A DNA stretch of 64,000 nt, from assembly GCA_000955785.1 (NCBI GenBank), contig JYOD01000065.1:12877-76876 (forward strand), given 5' to 3'. The position numbers were made by a program, and so were the translations under genes. The notes under the pieces were generated by a model. That model was not told the origin of the DNA. It saw nothing but the letters and a program-made list of their open reading frames with translations, and ran no database searches. Positions 27,565 through 37,322 of this stretch are shown here, one piece after another (position 1 is the first letter of the stretch; each line of letters starts with the position of its first letter). This DNA comes from Burkholderiaceae bacterium 16 (GTDB lineage Bacteria; Pseudomonadota; Gammaproteobacteria; Burkholderiales; Burkholderiaceae).

Positions 27565-28914
27565 TCAGGCACCGCCCCGGTCGCGAGGCACCGCCGCCAG
27601 GCGGGCGGTGGACGCTGGCGATGCGGTCCCGTGCTGGCCTTCATGCTGACGGCCAAGCCACCATCCCAGCCAGGCCCATCCCAATGCCAGCGCAGCCCCG
27701 GTGAGCGCCACCACGGCCGGGTGGCCGGATAGCCCGTCAATGGCGGTCTTGATCCAGGCGCTGACCGCATCGCCGGCGCGATAAACGGCGGTGTCGATCA
27801 CGTTCTTGGCCTTGTATTTGGTTTCAGCATCCACCAGCGTGAACAGCATCTCCCGGCCCGGCCGCAGCAATGCGTATTCACCCACCCGGCGCAAGATCAT
27901 CACGCCGGCCAGCACGCCGAAGGCCGGCCATAGCGCCAGCACCAGGAAGCCCGCCGCCACCGCCAGCGGCACCGCGCTGAGCAGGGAAGTCACGCCATAG
28001 CGCCTGGCGATACGGCCCGAGAAGAACACCTGCACCACAATGGTCAGCGCCTGCACGATGGCGTCGATGGCGCTGAAGACCTGCGTCTGCTGCGTGCGGC
28101 TGGGAAAGGTCTGCGCCACCAGCCTGGCCTGCTCGAAGTAGAGAAAGGTGCTAGCGGTGGCCAGCAGGATCACGAACAGGCTGATGCCCAGCAGGTAGCG
28201 CGAACGCGCCACCAGCGTCAGGCCGGCCCAAAGCCCGCCGCCGATAGGCCGGGCAGGGTCCTGAGCCGGGACCGGATCGTCCGCCACCGGCACGCCGGCG
28301 CCGGCGCGCCGGCGCCAGCCGAACAGGTAGCCCACGCCGGGCAGCGTGGCCGCCAACAGCGCGGCGGACAGGAGCATCAGCCCGGTCAGGCCGATGCGCG
28401 GCACCAGCCAGCCGCCGAGCAACGGCCCGGCGAGTCCGCCCGCGCTGGCGCCGGCGGCCAGCAGGCCGAACAGGCGCCGCGCTTGGCCGGGGCGGAATAC
28501 ATCGGCCATCAGGCTCCACGCCACCGACACCACGAACAGGTTGAACACCGACAGCCAGACGTAGAACATCCGCGCCAGCCAGATACCGTCGGGCGCGGCG
28601 CGCGTGGCCACGGCAAAGCCCAGCAGGTTGGCGATAAAGAACGCATAGACCCACGGCACAAAGCGCCGCCGCGGCAGGCGTGCGCTGCACAGGCCATAGC
28701 AGGGAATCGCCACCAGCATGACCACGAAGGTGGCGGTGAACAGCCATTGCAGGTTCTGCACACCACCGGCGATACCCATGGTCTCGCGCACCGGGCGCAG
28801 CATGAAGTAGCTGGCGAACAGGCAGAAGAAGAACAGGAAGCCGGCCGCCACCGCGCTGCCTTCGCCGGGCTGGATGCCGAGGCCGTGCCGGGCCGCTTGC
28901 GTGCTGCTGGCCAT
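27565..28914 (-). CDS. ATP/ADP-antiporter-like MFS carrier
   Basis: A 449-residue inner-membrane protein with about 12 hydrophobic segments. The N-terminal FFFCLFASYFMLRPVRETMGIAGG matches the start of proteins annotated as AAA-type ATP:ADP antiporters or generic MFS proteins in proteobacteria. Their cargo in free-living bacteria is not known. The start MASSTQAAR at 28914 is 7 bp after the stop of the aldo/keto reductase, indicating an operon. Confidence 0.75.
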   Translation of the reverse strand: MASSTQAARHGLGIQPGEGSAVAAGFLFFFCLFASYFMLRPVRETMGIAGGVQNLQWLFTATFVVMLVAIPCYGLCSARLPRRRFVPWVYAFFIANLLGFAVATRAAPDGIWLARMFYVWLSVFNLFVVSVAWSLMADVFRPGQARRLFGLLAAGASAGGLAGPLLGGWLVPRIGLTGLMLLSAALLAATLPGVGYLFGWRRRAGAGVPVADDPVPAQDPARPIGGGLWAGLTLVARSRYLLGISLFVILLATASTFLYFEQARLVAQTFPSRTQQTQVFSAIDAIVQALTIVVQVFFSGRIARRYGVTSLLSAVPLAVAAGFLVLALWPAFGVLAGVMILRRVGEYALLRPGREMLFTLVDAETKYKAKNVIDTAVYRAGDAVSAWIKTAIDGLSGHPAVVALTGAALALGWAWLGWWLGRQHEGQHGTASPASTARLAAVPRDRGGA

Positions 28915-28921
28915 GACCGGC

Positions 28922-29836
28922 TCAGGCCAGCAGCGCGGCGATGCGCTCGCGCTGGCGGGCATCGGGCATGCGGCCCAGGCCCGCGCCGAGGTTGTCGCGC
29001 ATGTTCCTGGGCTTCGAGGTGGCGGGGATTGCCGCCGTCACGGCGGGATGGCTGACAATGAATTTCAGGAAGAGCTGGGCCCAGGAGTCGCAGTCGATCT
29101 CGCTGGCCCAGGGTGGCAGCGGGCGGTCCTTCACCGCGCGGAACAGCCGGCCGTCCTGGAACGGACGATTGACCAGCACCGCCACACCGCGCTCCTGGCA
29201 CAGCGGCAGCAGCGTGCGTTCGGCATTGCGCTCGGCGAGCGAGTAATTGATCTGGACAAAATTCACGCGTTCGCTGCGCACGATCTGGGCCAGCGCCTCG
29301 TGCGCGTCCTCGCGGTAGTGGGTGATGCCGGTATAGCGCGTCTTGCCGCGTTCCTTCAGCTGGCGGATAAAGCGCAGGTTGTCGCGCCAGTCGATCAGGT
29401 TGTGCACCTGCAGCAGATCGACGGTTTCGCTACGCAGGTCGCGCAGCGACTGCGCCCACTGCGCCGGCGCGTTGGCGGCCGACGCCGAGATCTTGGTGGC
29501 CAGGAAGACCTTGGCGCGGGCGTTGGCATCCAGCAGCAGGTCACCGGTAACGGCCTCGGCGCTGCCGTAGCTGGGCGCGGTGTCGATCACCGGGCCGGGC
29601 GTTTGCAGCAGCAGGGCCATTACCTCGGCCAGCGGCGCGCGCTCGCCGGGCTCGGTACCCACATTGAAGGTATCGGCGGTGCCCATGCCGATCACCGGCA
29701 GCGTTTCGCGGCCGCCGGGCAGCGCACGGCGCAGGGGGAGCGGGGAGGGCGGGGCAGCGAGCGCGGCGACGGGCGAGGCCAGGCCGGCGGCAAGCAGCAT
29801 GCCGCGGCACAGGAAGCGGCGTCGATCAGATGACAT
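28922..29836 (-). CDS. Tat-exported aldo/keto reductase
   Basis: A 304-residue protein with a twin-arginine leader (DRRRFLCRGMLLAAGLASPVAALA), so it folds before export. The mature aldo/keto reductase barrel shows the catalytic segments VIDTAPSYGSAEAV (Asp/Tyr), VFLATKIS (Lys) and LLQVHNLIDW (His). The NADPH-pocket motif is less typical, which is relevant because NADPH is absent from the periplasm. The start at 29836 is set by the Tat motif. It is cotranscribed with the carrier downstream. Confidence 0.83.
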   Translation of the reverse strand: MSSDRRRFLCRGMLLAAGLASPVAALAAPPSPLPLRRALPGGRETLPVIGMGTADTFNVGTEPGERAPLAEVMALLLQTPGPVIDTAPSYGSAEAVTGDLLLDANARAKVFLATKISASAANAPAQWAQSLRDLRSETVDLLQVHNLIDWRDNLRFIRQLKERGKTRYTGITHYREDAHEALAQIVRSERVNFVQINYSLAERNAERTLLPLCQERGVAVLVNRPFQDGRLFRAVKDRPLPPWASEIDCDSWAQLFLKFIVSHPAVTAAIPATSKPRNMRDNLGAGLGRMPDARQRERIAALLA

Positions 29837-29986
29837 GGCGGTCTCCTCGCTGGGGGGCACGGATTCTGGTGGCCGGGATCCCCGGTGCCGCGGCATATAG
29901 CCACGGCTTCGCACGGCCCGGTGCGGCTGGATTAAGCTGGACGCTCCGGTCCGGGGCATCTTCTCACAGATAGGAATCCTGCTGCT

Positions 29987-30454
29987 ATGGTCGCTTTGGT
30001 CGCTCTTCTGCTGGTCTGCATCTACCTGTTGCTTGCCGGCGTGCATGTTTACTGGGCGTTGGGCGGCTCCCTGGCCAAGGATGCGGCGGTGCCCCGCGTT
30101 CCGCGCAAGGTATCCCCCGGCGAAGGGGCGGCTGCGGCACCTGCGATGGTGCCCGCTTTCACGCCTTCGCGCACCGGCACGCTGATGGTGGCCGTCGGGC
30201 TGGCGTTGGTGGCATCGATGGTGGCCGCGCGCGCCGGGCTGTTCGCCGCGCCTTCCACGGGGCCGCTCCTGCAATGGGCCATCGGCCTGGTGGCGGTGGC
30301 CATGCTGGCGAGGGCGGTGGGCGATTTCCGCCTGGTTGGGTTCTTCAAGCGCATTACCGGCTCACCGTTCGCGCGGCTGGACACACAGGTCTATTCGCCG
30401 CTATGCACAGTCCTCGCCGCCGGCCTGGCGTACGTGGCGATCCTGCCAGCCTGA
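29987..30454 (+). CDS. DUF3995 membrane protein
   Basis: A 155-residue protein with four predicted membrane segments. The N-terminal LLLVCIYLLLAGVHVYWALGG is characteristic of DUF3995, and the C-terminal half ends LDTQVYSPLCTVLAAGLAYVAI. The function of the family is unknown. It is divergent from the Tat reductase gene. Confidence 0.75.
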   Translation: MVALVALLLVCIYLLLAGVHVYWALGGSLAKDAAVPRVPRKVSPGEGAAAAPAMVPAFTPSRTGTLMVAVGLALVASMVAARAGLFAAPSTGPLLQWAIGLVAVAMLARAVGDFRLVGFFKRITGSPFARLDTQVYSPLCTVLAAGLAYVAILPA

Positions 30455-30607
30455 TCGTCCTGCCTGCTCCCGCCGGCGGCCCGCGCGGTATCGCCGGAAC
30501 CCCCGATTGCAAATTGGGGGCGAGCGCCTGAAAATGCCCTTCATCCAAGACCGGGCGCCGCGGCCAGGGGCCGTGGCAAGAGGCTGAACGGGAGACGGGA
30601 GACCACG

Positions 30608-31798
30608 ATGCGCACCCAGGTAGCGATCATCGGTGCCGGGCCGGCGGGCCTGCTGCTGGGGCATCTGCTGCGCCGCGCCGGCATCGATGCCGTGGTCATC
30701 GAGGACCGCAGCCGCCAGCACGTCGAGGCGCGCATCCGCGCCGGCGTGCTGGAGCAAAGCACCGTGGACCTCCTGGTGGCTTCCGGCGCGGGCGAGCGCC
30801 TGCAGCGCCAGGGCCTGCGCCACCACGGCATCGACCTGCTGTTCGGCGGACGCCGCCACCACATCGACCTGTCCGGGCCGACCGGGGGCCGCGCCATCAC
30901 CGTGTACGGCCAGCACGAGGTGGTCAGGGACCTGATCGCCGCGCGCCTGGCGGATGGCGCGCCACTGCTGTTCGAGGCCAGCGGCGTGGCGCTGCACGGC
31001 ATCGATGGCAACGCGCCCGGCGTCACGTTTGAACGCGGGGGGCGGCGCCACACGCTGCATTGCGATTTCATCGCCGGATGCGATGGCTTTCGCGGCGTCT
31101 CGCGTGGAGCGATTCCGGCATCCGCGCTGCAGGTGTTCGAGCGGACCTATCCCTTTGCCTGGCTCGGCATCCTGGCCGAGGCCGCGCCAGCCGCGCAGGA
31201 GCTGATCTATGCCAGCCATGCGCGCGGCTTTGCCCTGTTCTCGATGCGCTCGCCGCAGATCACGCGGCTCTACCTGCAATGCCGACCCGACGAGGATCTC
31301 ACCCTGTGGCCAGATACGCGGATCTGGCAGGAGCTGCACGCCCGCCTGGAGACCGGCGACGGCTGGCGGCTCAACGAAGGCCCGGTGCTGCAAAAGGGCA
31401 TCACGCCGATGCGTAGCCATGTGGTGGAGCCCATGCAATATGGCCGGCTGTTCCTGGCCGGCGACGCGGCGCATATCGTCCCGCCGACCGGCGCCAAGGG
31501 CATGAACCTGGCGGTGGCCGACGTGCGCACGCTGGCACGCGCGCTGGCGGCACACTATGGCGAATGCCGCGACGACCTGCTGGCGGCGTACTCCGCCACC
31601 TGCCTGCGGCGGGTCTGGCGCGCCGAGTATTTCTCCTGGTGGATGACTTCGCTGCTGCATCGTTTCCCTGACCAGACCCCCTTTATGGCGCGGCTGCAGC
31701 GGGCCGAGCTGGAATACGTTGCCGCTTCACCGGCCGCGGCCGCGTCTCTCGCGGAAAACTACGTCGGGCTGCCCTTCGCCGCCTTCGAGGGCGAGTGA
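30608..31798 (+). CDS. pobA: 4-hydroxybenzoate 3-monooxygenase
   Basis: This FAD enzyme uses NADPH and O2 to convert 4-hydroxybenzoate to protocatechuate, feeding the beta-ketoadipate pathway. Length 396 is normal. The FAD motif GAGPAG lies at residues 9-14, and the conserved flavin-site segment is GDAAHIVPPTGAKGMNLA. The segments ARIRAGVLEQ and HEVVRDLI are strongly PobA-like. The livHMGF genes follow on the same strand, suggesting uptake of the substrate or a related aromatic acid. No PobR-type regulator lies next to it. Confidence 0.95.
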   Translation: MRTQVAIIGAGPAGLLLGHLLRRAGIDAVVIEDRSRQHVEARIRAGVLEQSTVDLLVASGAGERLQRQGLRHHGIDLLFGGRRHHIDLSGPTGGRAITVYGQHEVVRDLIAARLADGAPLLFEASGVALHGIDGNAPGVTFERGGRRHTLHCDFIAGCDGFRGVSRGAIPASALQVFERTYPFAWLGILAEAAPAAQELIYASHARGFALFSMRSPQITRLYLQCRPDEDLTLWPDTRIWQELHARLETGDGWRLNEGPVLQKGITPMRSHVVEPMQYGRLFLAGDAAHIVPPTGAKGMNLAVADVRTLARALAAHYGECRDDLLAAYSATCLRRVWRAEYFSWWMTSLLHRFPDQTPFMARLQRAELEYVAASPAAAASLAENYVGLPFAAFEGE

Positions 31799-31833
31799 AC
31801 CCCATCCATCCCTTTGGAAAGACAGGAGACTTC

Positions 31834-31887
31834 ATGACTCAGCGCAGTGGACGGACCTCATCGCAACGCGGGGAGGGCCGGCGATGA
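31834..31887 (+). CDS. 17-codon reading frame overlapping livH start
   Basis: ATG at 31834 follows a strong AGGAG (31824-31828) and encodes MTQRSGRTSSQRGEGRR, with the TGA overlapping the livH ATG as ATGA (31884-31887). It may be a leader peptide that couples translation into livH, or the scar of a deleted gene (a binding-protein gene would be expected here). Not like any known peptide. Confidence 0.4.
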   Translation: MTQRSGRTSSQRGEGRR

Positions 31888-32750
31888 TCGCCAGCTTCCT
31901 TGGCGTGCTGTTCGACGGGCTGGCTTATGGCTGCCTGCTGTTCCTGATCAGTGTCGGGCTCTCTGTCACCATGGGCCTGATGAATTTCGTCAACCTGGCC
32001 CACGGCGCATTCGCCATGTTCGGCGGCTACGTCGCGGTGGTGCTGATGAGCCGTGCCGGCGTGGCCTTCCTGGCGGCCCTGCCGCTGGCCTTCGCGGGTG
32101 CCGCGGTGGTGGGCTGGGGGCTGGAGCGCACCTTGTACCGGCGCCTCTACCGCGCCAGCCATCTCGACCAGGTCCTGTTTTCCATCGGGCTCACCTTCAT
32201 GGCGATCGCCGCCGCCACCTACGTGTTCGGGCCCGGCCAGCAGCCGGTGGAGCTGCCCGCTTTCCTGCGCGGGCAGGTGCGGCTTGGAGGGCTGGATCTT
32301 GGCGCTTATCGGCTGTTCCTGATCGGCGTAGTGGTGGCGATCACCGCGGCGCTGGGCTGGCTGGTGGGCCGCACGCGCTTTGGCGCGCAGGTGCGCGCGG
32401 CGGTGGACAACCAGCAGGCGGCGCGCGGCCTCGGTATCAATGTGGAGCGCGTATTCAGCCTGACTTTCGCACTCGGTTCGGGACTCGCGGGCCTGGGGGG
32501 CGGGCTTGGCATCGATGTGCTGGGCCTCGATCCCTCCTTCCCGCTCAAGTACATGGTGTATTTCCTGCTGGTGGTGGCGGTGGGCGGCGCGGGCACCATC
32601 CGCGGGCCGCTGGTGGCGGCGCTGCTGCTGGGCGTGGCCGATGTGGCCGGCAAGTATTACGTGCCGGCGGTGGGCGCCTTCGTCATCTATGCGCTGATGG
32701 TGCTGTTGCTGGTGCTGTTCCCGGCCGGTCTCTACGGGAGGCGGGCATGA
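31884..32750 (+). CDS. livH: Branched-chain-type ABC permease, LivH
   Basis: A 288-residue inner-membrane permease with the LivH N-terminus (LFDGLAYGCLLFLISVGLSV and GLMNFVNLAHGAFAMFGGY) and about eight membrane segments. It pairs with LivM to import a solute delivered by a periplasmic binding protein. GGGAGGG at 31870-31876 precedes the ATG at 31884. The next gene overlaps by 4 bp. Context after pobA favours an aromatic acid rather than leucine. Confidence 0.92.
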   Translation: MIASFLGVLFDGLAYGCLLFLISVGLSVTMGLMNFVNLAHGAFAMFGGYVAVVLMSRAGVAFLAALPLAFAGAAVVGWGLERTLYRRLYRASHLDQVLFSIGLTFMAIAAATYVFGPGQQPVELPAFLRGQVRLGGLDLGAYRLFLIGVVVAITAALGWLVGRTRFGAQVRAAVDNQQAARGLGINVERVFSLTFALGSGLAGLGGGLGIDVLGLDPSFPLKYMVYFLLVVAVGGAGTIRGPLVAALLLGVADVAGKYYVPAVGAFVIYALMVLLLVLFPAGLYGRRA

Positions 32751-33772
32751 GCGCGCTGGACAAGGTATCCGATGTGGCCAGCGCGGGTGGCGGCGTACTG
32801 CGCCCGCGCCTGCCGGACGGGCGCTGGCGAGCCGGCGAGATCGTGTTCTGGCTGCTGCCGGTGGCGGCCTGGTTTCTGTTGCCCGGCTACCTGATACTAG
32901 GCAGCCAGGTGCTGATTACCGGCCTGTTCGCGCTGTCGCTGGATTTGTTGCTGGGCTACGCGGGCATCGTCTCGCTCGGGCATGCGGCGTTCTTCGGGCT
33001 GGGCGCCTACACCGCCGGCCTGCTTGCCGCGCATGGCTGGGGCGAGCCGTTGTCGGGTCTGCTTGCGGCGGGCGCGGTGGCCGGCGTGGCGGGCTGGCTG
33101 GCGAGTTTCCTGGTGGTGCGCGGCGGCGACCTGACCCGGCTCATGGTCACGCTGGGCATCGGGCTGATGCTGTTCGAGGCGGCCAACAAAGCGGCCTTCC
33201 TCACCGGCGGCGTGGACGGGCTGTCGGGCGTCACCATGTCGCCGCTGCTCGGGTTGTTCGAGTTCGATCTGTTTGGCAAGACCGCCTACCTCTACAGCCT
33301 GGTGGTTGTCTTCATCTTGTTTGCGCTGGTGCGCAGGCTGGTGGACTCCCCCTTTGGGCTGTCGCTGCGGGGCATGCGCGAAGGGGCGCGCCGCATGCCC
33401 GCGCTGGGCGTCAACGTGCCGCGCCGGCTCGGCGCGGTATTTGCCGTGGCGGCCGCGCTGGCCGGCGTGGCCGGCGGACTGCTGGCGCAGACCACGCAGT
33501 TCGTAGGCATGGACGTGCTGGGCTTTCCGCGCTCGGCGGAGTTGCTGGTGATGCTGGTGCTGGGCGGCGCGGGCAGGCTGTACGGCGCCCTGGTTGGCGC
33601 GGCGGTCTTCATGATCGCGCAGGATGTGCTGGCGGGCATCAATCCGGTCTACTGGCAGTTCTGGATCGGCCTGTTGCTGGTGGTGATCGTGCTGTTCGCG
33701 CGCGGCGGAGTGATGGGCGCCGTTGACGGCTTGCGCGGCATGCGTCGCAAGCCGGATGGAGACCAGCCATGA
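32747..33772 (+). CDS. livM: Branched-chain-type ABC permease, LivM
   Basis: A 341-residue permease with typical LivM signatures: LDLLLGYAGIVSLGHAAFFGLGAY, and a C-terminal VMLVLGGAGRLYGALVGA. About ten membrane segments. Starts ATGA-overlapped with livH (32747-32750), and ends overlapping livG (33769-33772). It forms the channel with LivH. Confidence 0.92.
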   Translation: MSALDKVSDVASAGGGVLRPRLPDGRWRAGEIVFWLLPVAAWFLLPGYLILGSQVLITGLFALSLDLLLGYAGIVSLGHAAFFGLGAYTAGLLAAHGWGEPLSGLLAAGAVAGVAGWLASFLVVRGGDLTRLMVTLGIGLMLFEAANKAAFLTGGVDGLSGVTMSPLLGLFEFDLFGKTAYLYSLVVVFILFALVRRLVDSPFGLSLRGMREGARRMPALGVNVPRRLGAVFAVAAALAGVAGGLLAQTTQFVGMDVLGFPRSAELLVMLVLGGAGRLYGALVGAAVFMIAQDVLAGINPVYWQFWIGLLLVVIVLFARGGVMGAVDGLRGMRRKPDGDQP

Positions 33773-34513
33773 CGGCCATCTTGCGCACGGAAGGGCTGTC
33801 CAGGTCCTGGGGCGGGTTTGCTGCCAACAGCGAGATCTCGCTGCGTTTCCCGCCGGGCGCCCGCCATGCCCTGATCGGGCCGAACGGCGCCGGCAAGACC
33901 ACCTTCATCAACCTGCTGACCGGCGCCTTGCCGCCCAGCAGCGGCACCATCTGGCTCGGCGACGAGGACATCACGCATCTGCCGCAGCACGCGCGGGTGC
34001 GGCGCGGCATGACGCGCACCTTCCAGATCAACACCTTGTTCCCTGGGCTGACCGTGCTGGAATCCGTCGTGCTTGCGGTGGCCGAACGCAGCGGCGCTAC
34101 ACGTATCTGGCATCGCACCGTGGCATCGCAGAGACCGCTGGCCGACGAGGCCATGGCGGTGCTGACCAGCCTGCGCCTCGACCGCGATGCCGATACCGAG
34201 ACGCGCAGCCTGCCTTACGGCAAGCAACGCCTGCTCGAAATCGCGCTGGCGCTGGCCACCCGGCCCGCCATCTTGCTGCTGGACGAGCCCGCGGCCGGCA
34301 TCCCGGCCGGCGAGAGCGCCGAGCTGTTCGGCGTCATTGCCGGCTTGCCGCGCGACATCACCATCCTGTTTATCGAGCACGACATGGACCTGGTATTCCG
34401 CTTTGCCGAGCGCATCACCGTGCTGGTCGGCGGCCGTGTGCTCACCGAAGGCACGCCGGCGGAGATCGGCGCCGATCCCCGCGTCAGGGAGGTGTACCTC
34501 GGGGAGGCCGCGC

Positions 34514-34521
<8 letters not shown>
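33769..34521 (+). CDS. livG: ABC ATPase, LivG
   Basis: A 250-residue ATPase: Walker A GPNGAGKTT, signature LPYGKQRLLEIALALA (a degenerate signature as usual in LivG), Walker B ILLLDEPAAGIP, switch FIEHDMDLVFRFAERI. It energises import with LivF. The ATG overlaps livM's stop, and its stop overlaps livF's ATG by 8 bp. Confidence 0.93.
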
Positions 34522-35215
<694 letters not shown>

Positions 35216-35350
35216 GCCAGGCCACGGCATGGTCAACCGGGGTCTGGCGGTGGTGGGCAGCCGTTGATGAACCACGCCGACACGGGCGGCAAAACCGTGG
35301 CCGGCATTCGGGCTATGCCCATTCTTGCAGACGGGTAGTGACGGGGGACT

Positions 35351-35968
35351 ATGGAAACCCATGAGCAGAAGCGGCTGGTCAACGCCTATATCAAGCGTTA
35401 CAGCCGGTACGACCCGGCCATCGGTCGGCACGAGGTGCGCTCATTCTGGGTCTGGCAGGCCTGCGACTGGCTGTGCGTCAATGATCCCGAAAGGCTGTGG
35501 CGGCTGGTGCTGGAGGTCCTTGCCCATACGGAGAGTCCCCGCGTGCTGGGCGCGCTCGCCGCCGGCGAACTCGAAGACCTGATCGAATACCACGGCCCGG
35601 CGTTCATCGGGCGTATCGAGCAGCAGGCCGGGCGCGACCCGCGCTTCCGCCGCCTGCTGTGCGGCGTCTGGCGCAGTTCCACGCCCCAGGTCTGGGCGCG
35701 TATCCTGGCCGCCAGCGATGGCAATTTCAATGAAGTGCCGCAGCGCGCGATGTGGATGTGCTACGACGTGCGGGGCATCGGGCTGCCGGACGGGCCAGCG
35801 CCTGGCGGCGCCACGGCGGATCTTGCGCAGATGCGGCGCGCACCCGAGAAAGTGCCTGCCCGCATCGAGAAACCGCAGTCTCCCCGCCAGCAGCGCCAGG
35901 GCGCGCGGGCCACCATCGCCATTGAGCCACCGCGCCCCGGCGCGCGGGCTACTTCCCCGGATCCTTGA
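35351..35968 (+). CDS. Hypothetical Trp-rich protein (DUF6869-like)
   Basis: A 205-residue cytoplasmic protein. The first ~140 residues hold conserved-looking Trp-rich helices (FWVWQACDWLCVNDPERLW, LLCGVWRSSTPQVWARIL) of the kind I associate, without certainty, with DUF6869. The last ~60 residues are Pro/Arg-rich and probably disordered. Its 3' end overlaps the 3' end of the convergent binding-protein gene by 20 bp. It separates livF from that binding protein. Function unknown. Confidence 0.65.
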   Translation: METHEQKRLVNAYIKRYSRYDPAIGRHEVRSFWVWQACDWLCVNDPERLWRLVLEVLAHTESPRVLGALAAGELEDLIEYHGPAFIGRIEQQAGRDPRFRRLLCGVWRSSTPQVWARILAASDGNFNEVPQRAMWMCYDVRGIGLPDGPAPGGATADLAQMRRAPEKVPARIEKPQSPRQQRQGARATIAIEPPRPGARATSPDP

Positions 35969-37124
35969 CGTTGTCGAATTTGTCGAACTCCACGTTGTAG
36001 AGTTCGCCACCGACCTTCTCCACGCGCCGGATATAGACCGTCTGCACCACGTCGCGGGTGTCCGGGTCGATCAGGATCGGGCCCCGCGGGCTGGCGATCT
36101 TCATGCCTTTGAGCGCTGCCAGCATCTTGTCCCCGTCAGTCGCGCCGCCGGTCTTCTTCAGCGCTTCGTAGATCGCGCGCATGCCGTCATAGGCGGCTAC
36201 CGCCATGAAGTTGGGCCGGCCGGCGCCAGGGTTGGCTTCGGCGAACGCCTTCAGGAAGGCCTTGTTCTCCTGCGAATCGTGGGCCATCGAATAGTGGAAG
36301 GACGTAATCACGCCCAGCGTGGCGTCGCCCATGGCCGGCAGCACGTGGTCGTCGGTAAGGTCACCGGTGGCGATCACGCGGATGCCCGCCTCGGCCAGAC
36401 CGCGCTCGCGAAAGCCCTTCATGAACGCCACGCCTTGCTCGCCCGCGGGCAGGAAGAGGAAGACCGCCTCGGGTCTGGCATCCTTGATGCGCTGGATAAA
36501 CGGGGCGAACTCCGGGTTGCGCAGCGGCACCCGGATGGATTCGATCACCTGGCCGCCACCGCCGATGAAATTGGTCTTGAACGCGGTCTCCGCATCGATG
36601 CCCGGCGCGTAGTCCGCAACCAGCGTCACCACCTTGCGCACCTTGTTCTTGATGGCCCATGTGGCCATCGGCGCCGAGATCTGCGGCAAGGTCATCGAAA
36701 CCCGCGCGATATAGCCCGACTTGGTGGTGACCGAAGACGACGCAGCGTTGAAGATCACCATTGCCTTCTTCGCCTGCTCGGCCACCGGCGCCACCGCCAG
36801 CGCCTCCGGCGTGAGACCAAAGCCGGCCAGGACATCGACCTTGTCGCGCACCACCAGTTCTTGCGCCAGGCGCTTGGCCACATCGGGAGCGGGGCCGGTG
36901 GTGTCCTTGCTGATGATCTGCACCTTGCGGCCCGCCACGGTGTCGCCGTTGAGCTTCTGGAACGCCTTGATGCCACCCTCCATCTGCTTGCCGTAGTCGG
37001 CGAAGCTGCCCGAAAAGGGCGCGATCAGCCCGATCTTGACGGGGTCGGCGGCGTGGGCGAGCGTTGGCGCCACGGCAAGCACGCTGCACGCCGCAAGGGC
37101 GCGCAGCAAGGGGGCAAAGGTCAT
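35949..37124 (-). CDS. Branched-chain-type ABC substrate-binding protein
   Basis: A 391-residue periplasmic binding protein (type-1 fold). The signal peptide LLRALAACSVLAVAPTLAHA is followed by DPVKIGLIAPFSGSFADYGKQM, typical of the LivJ/LivK class. It includes VMGFGLTPEALAVAPVAEQ-like hinge regions and ends FDKFDNVKDPGK. The start MTFAPLLRA at 37124 matches the signal peptide. It is convergent with the livHMGF block and almost surely serves it. Members of this class bind amino acids, aromatic acids or amides; pobA nearby favours an aromatic acid. Confidence 0.9.
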   Translation of the reverse strand: MTFAPLLRALAACSVLAVAPTLAHAADPVKIGLIAPFSGSFADYGKQMEGGIKAFQKLNGDTVAGRKVQIISKDTTGPAPDVAKRLAQELVVRDKVDVLAGFGLTPEALAVAPVAEQAKKAMVIFNAASSSVTTKSGYIARVSMTLPQISAPMATWAIKNKVRKVVTLVADYAPGIDAETAFKTNFIGGGGQVIESIRVPLRNPEFAPFIQRIKDARPEAVFLFLPAGEQGVAFMKGFRERGLAEAGIRVIATGDLTDDHVLPAMGDATLGVITSFHYSMAHDSQENKAFLKAFAEANPGAGRPNFMAVAAYDGMRAIYEALKKTGGATDGDKMLAALKGMKIASPRGPILIDPDTRDVVQTVYIRRVEKVGGELYNVEFDKFDNVKDPGK

Positions 37125-37300
37125 CGATGGTCTCCTGGTTGGGTGCGCTCTGGTCCCGGCGCCGGGCCGGGCGCGTGCCGGCGCGGGCACTGGCTGTGGA
37201 GTTTAGGGGGATGGGGGATTTGGTGCAATCGGGGAGGGCCGCGCATTCATGGCGGCCGTATCGGTCCGGCGTTGGCCAGCGGAACCTCGCGCAGAGGCGC

Positions 37301-37316
37301 CGGCTAACGCCGGTTG
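37301..37316 (-). terminator. Hairpin downstream of the chemoreceptor gene
   Basis: CCGGC and GCCGG arms around a short loop just past the chemoreceptor stop, reading leftwards. Weak stem and no T-tract. Confidence 0.3.
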
Positions 37317-37322
37317 TCCGCG

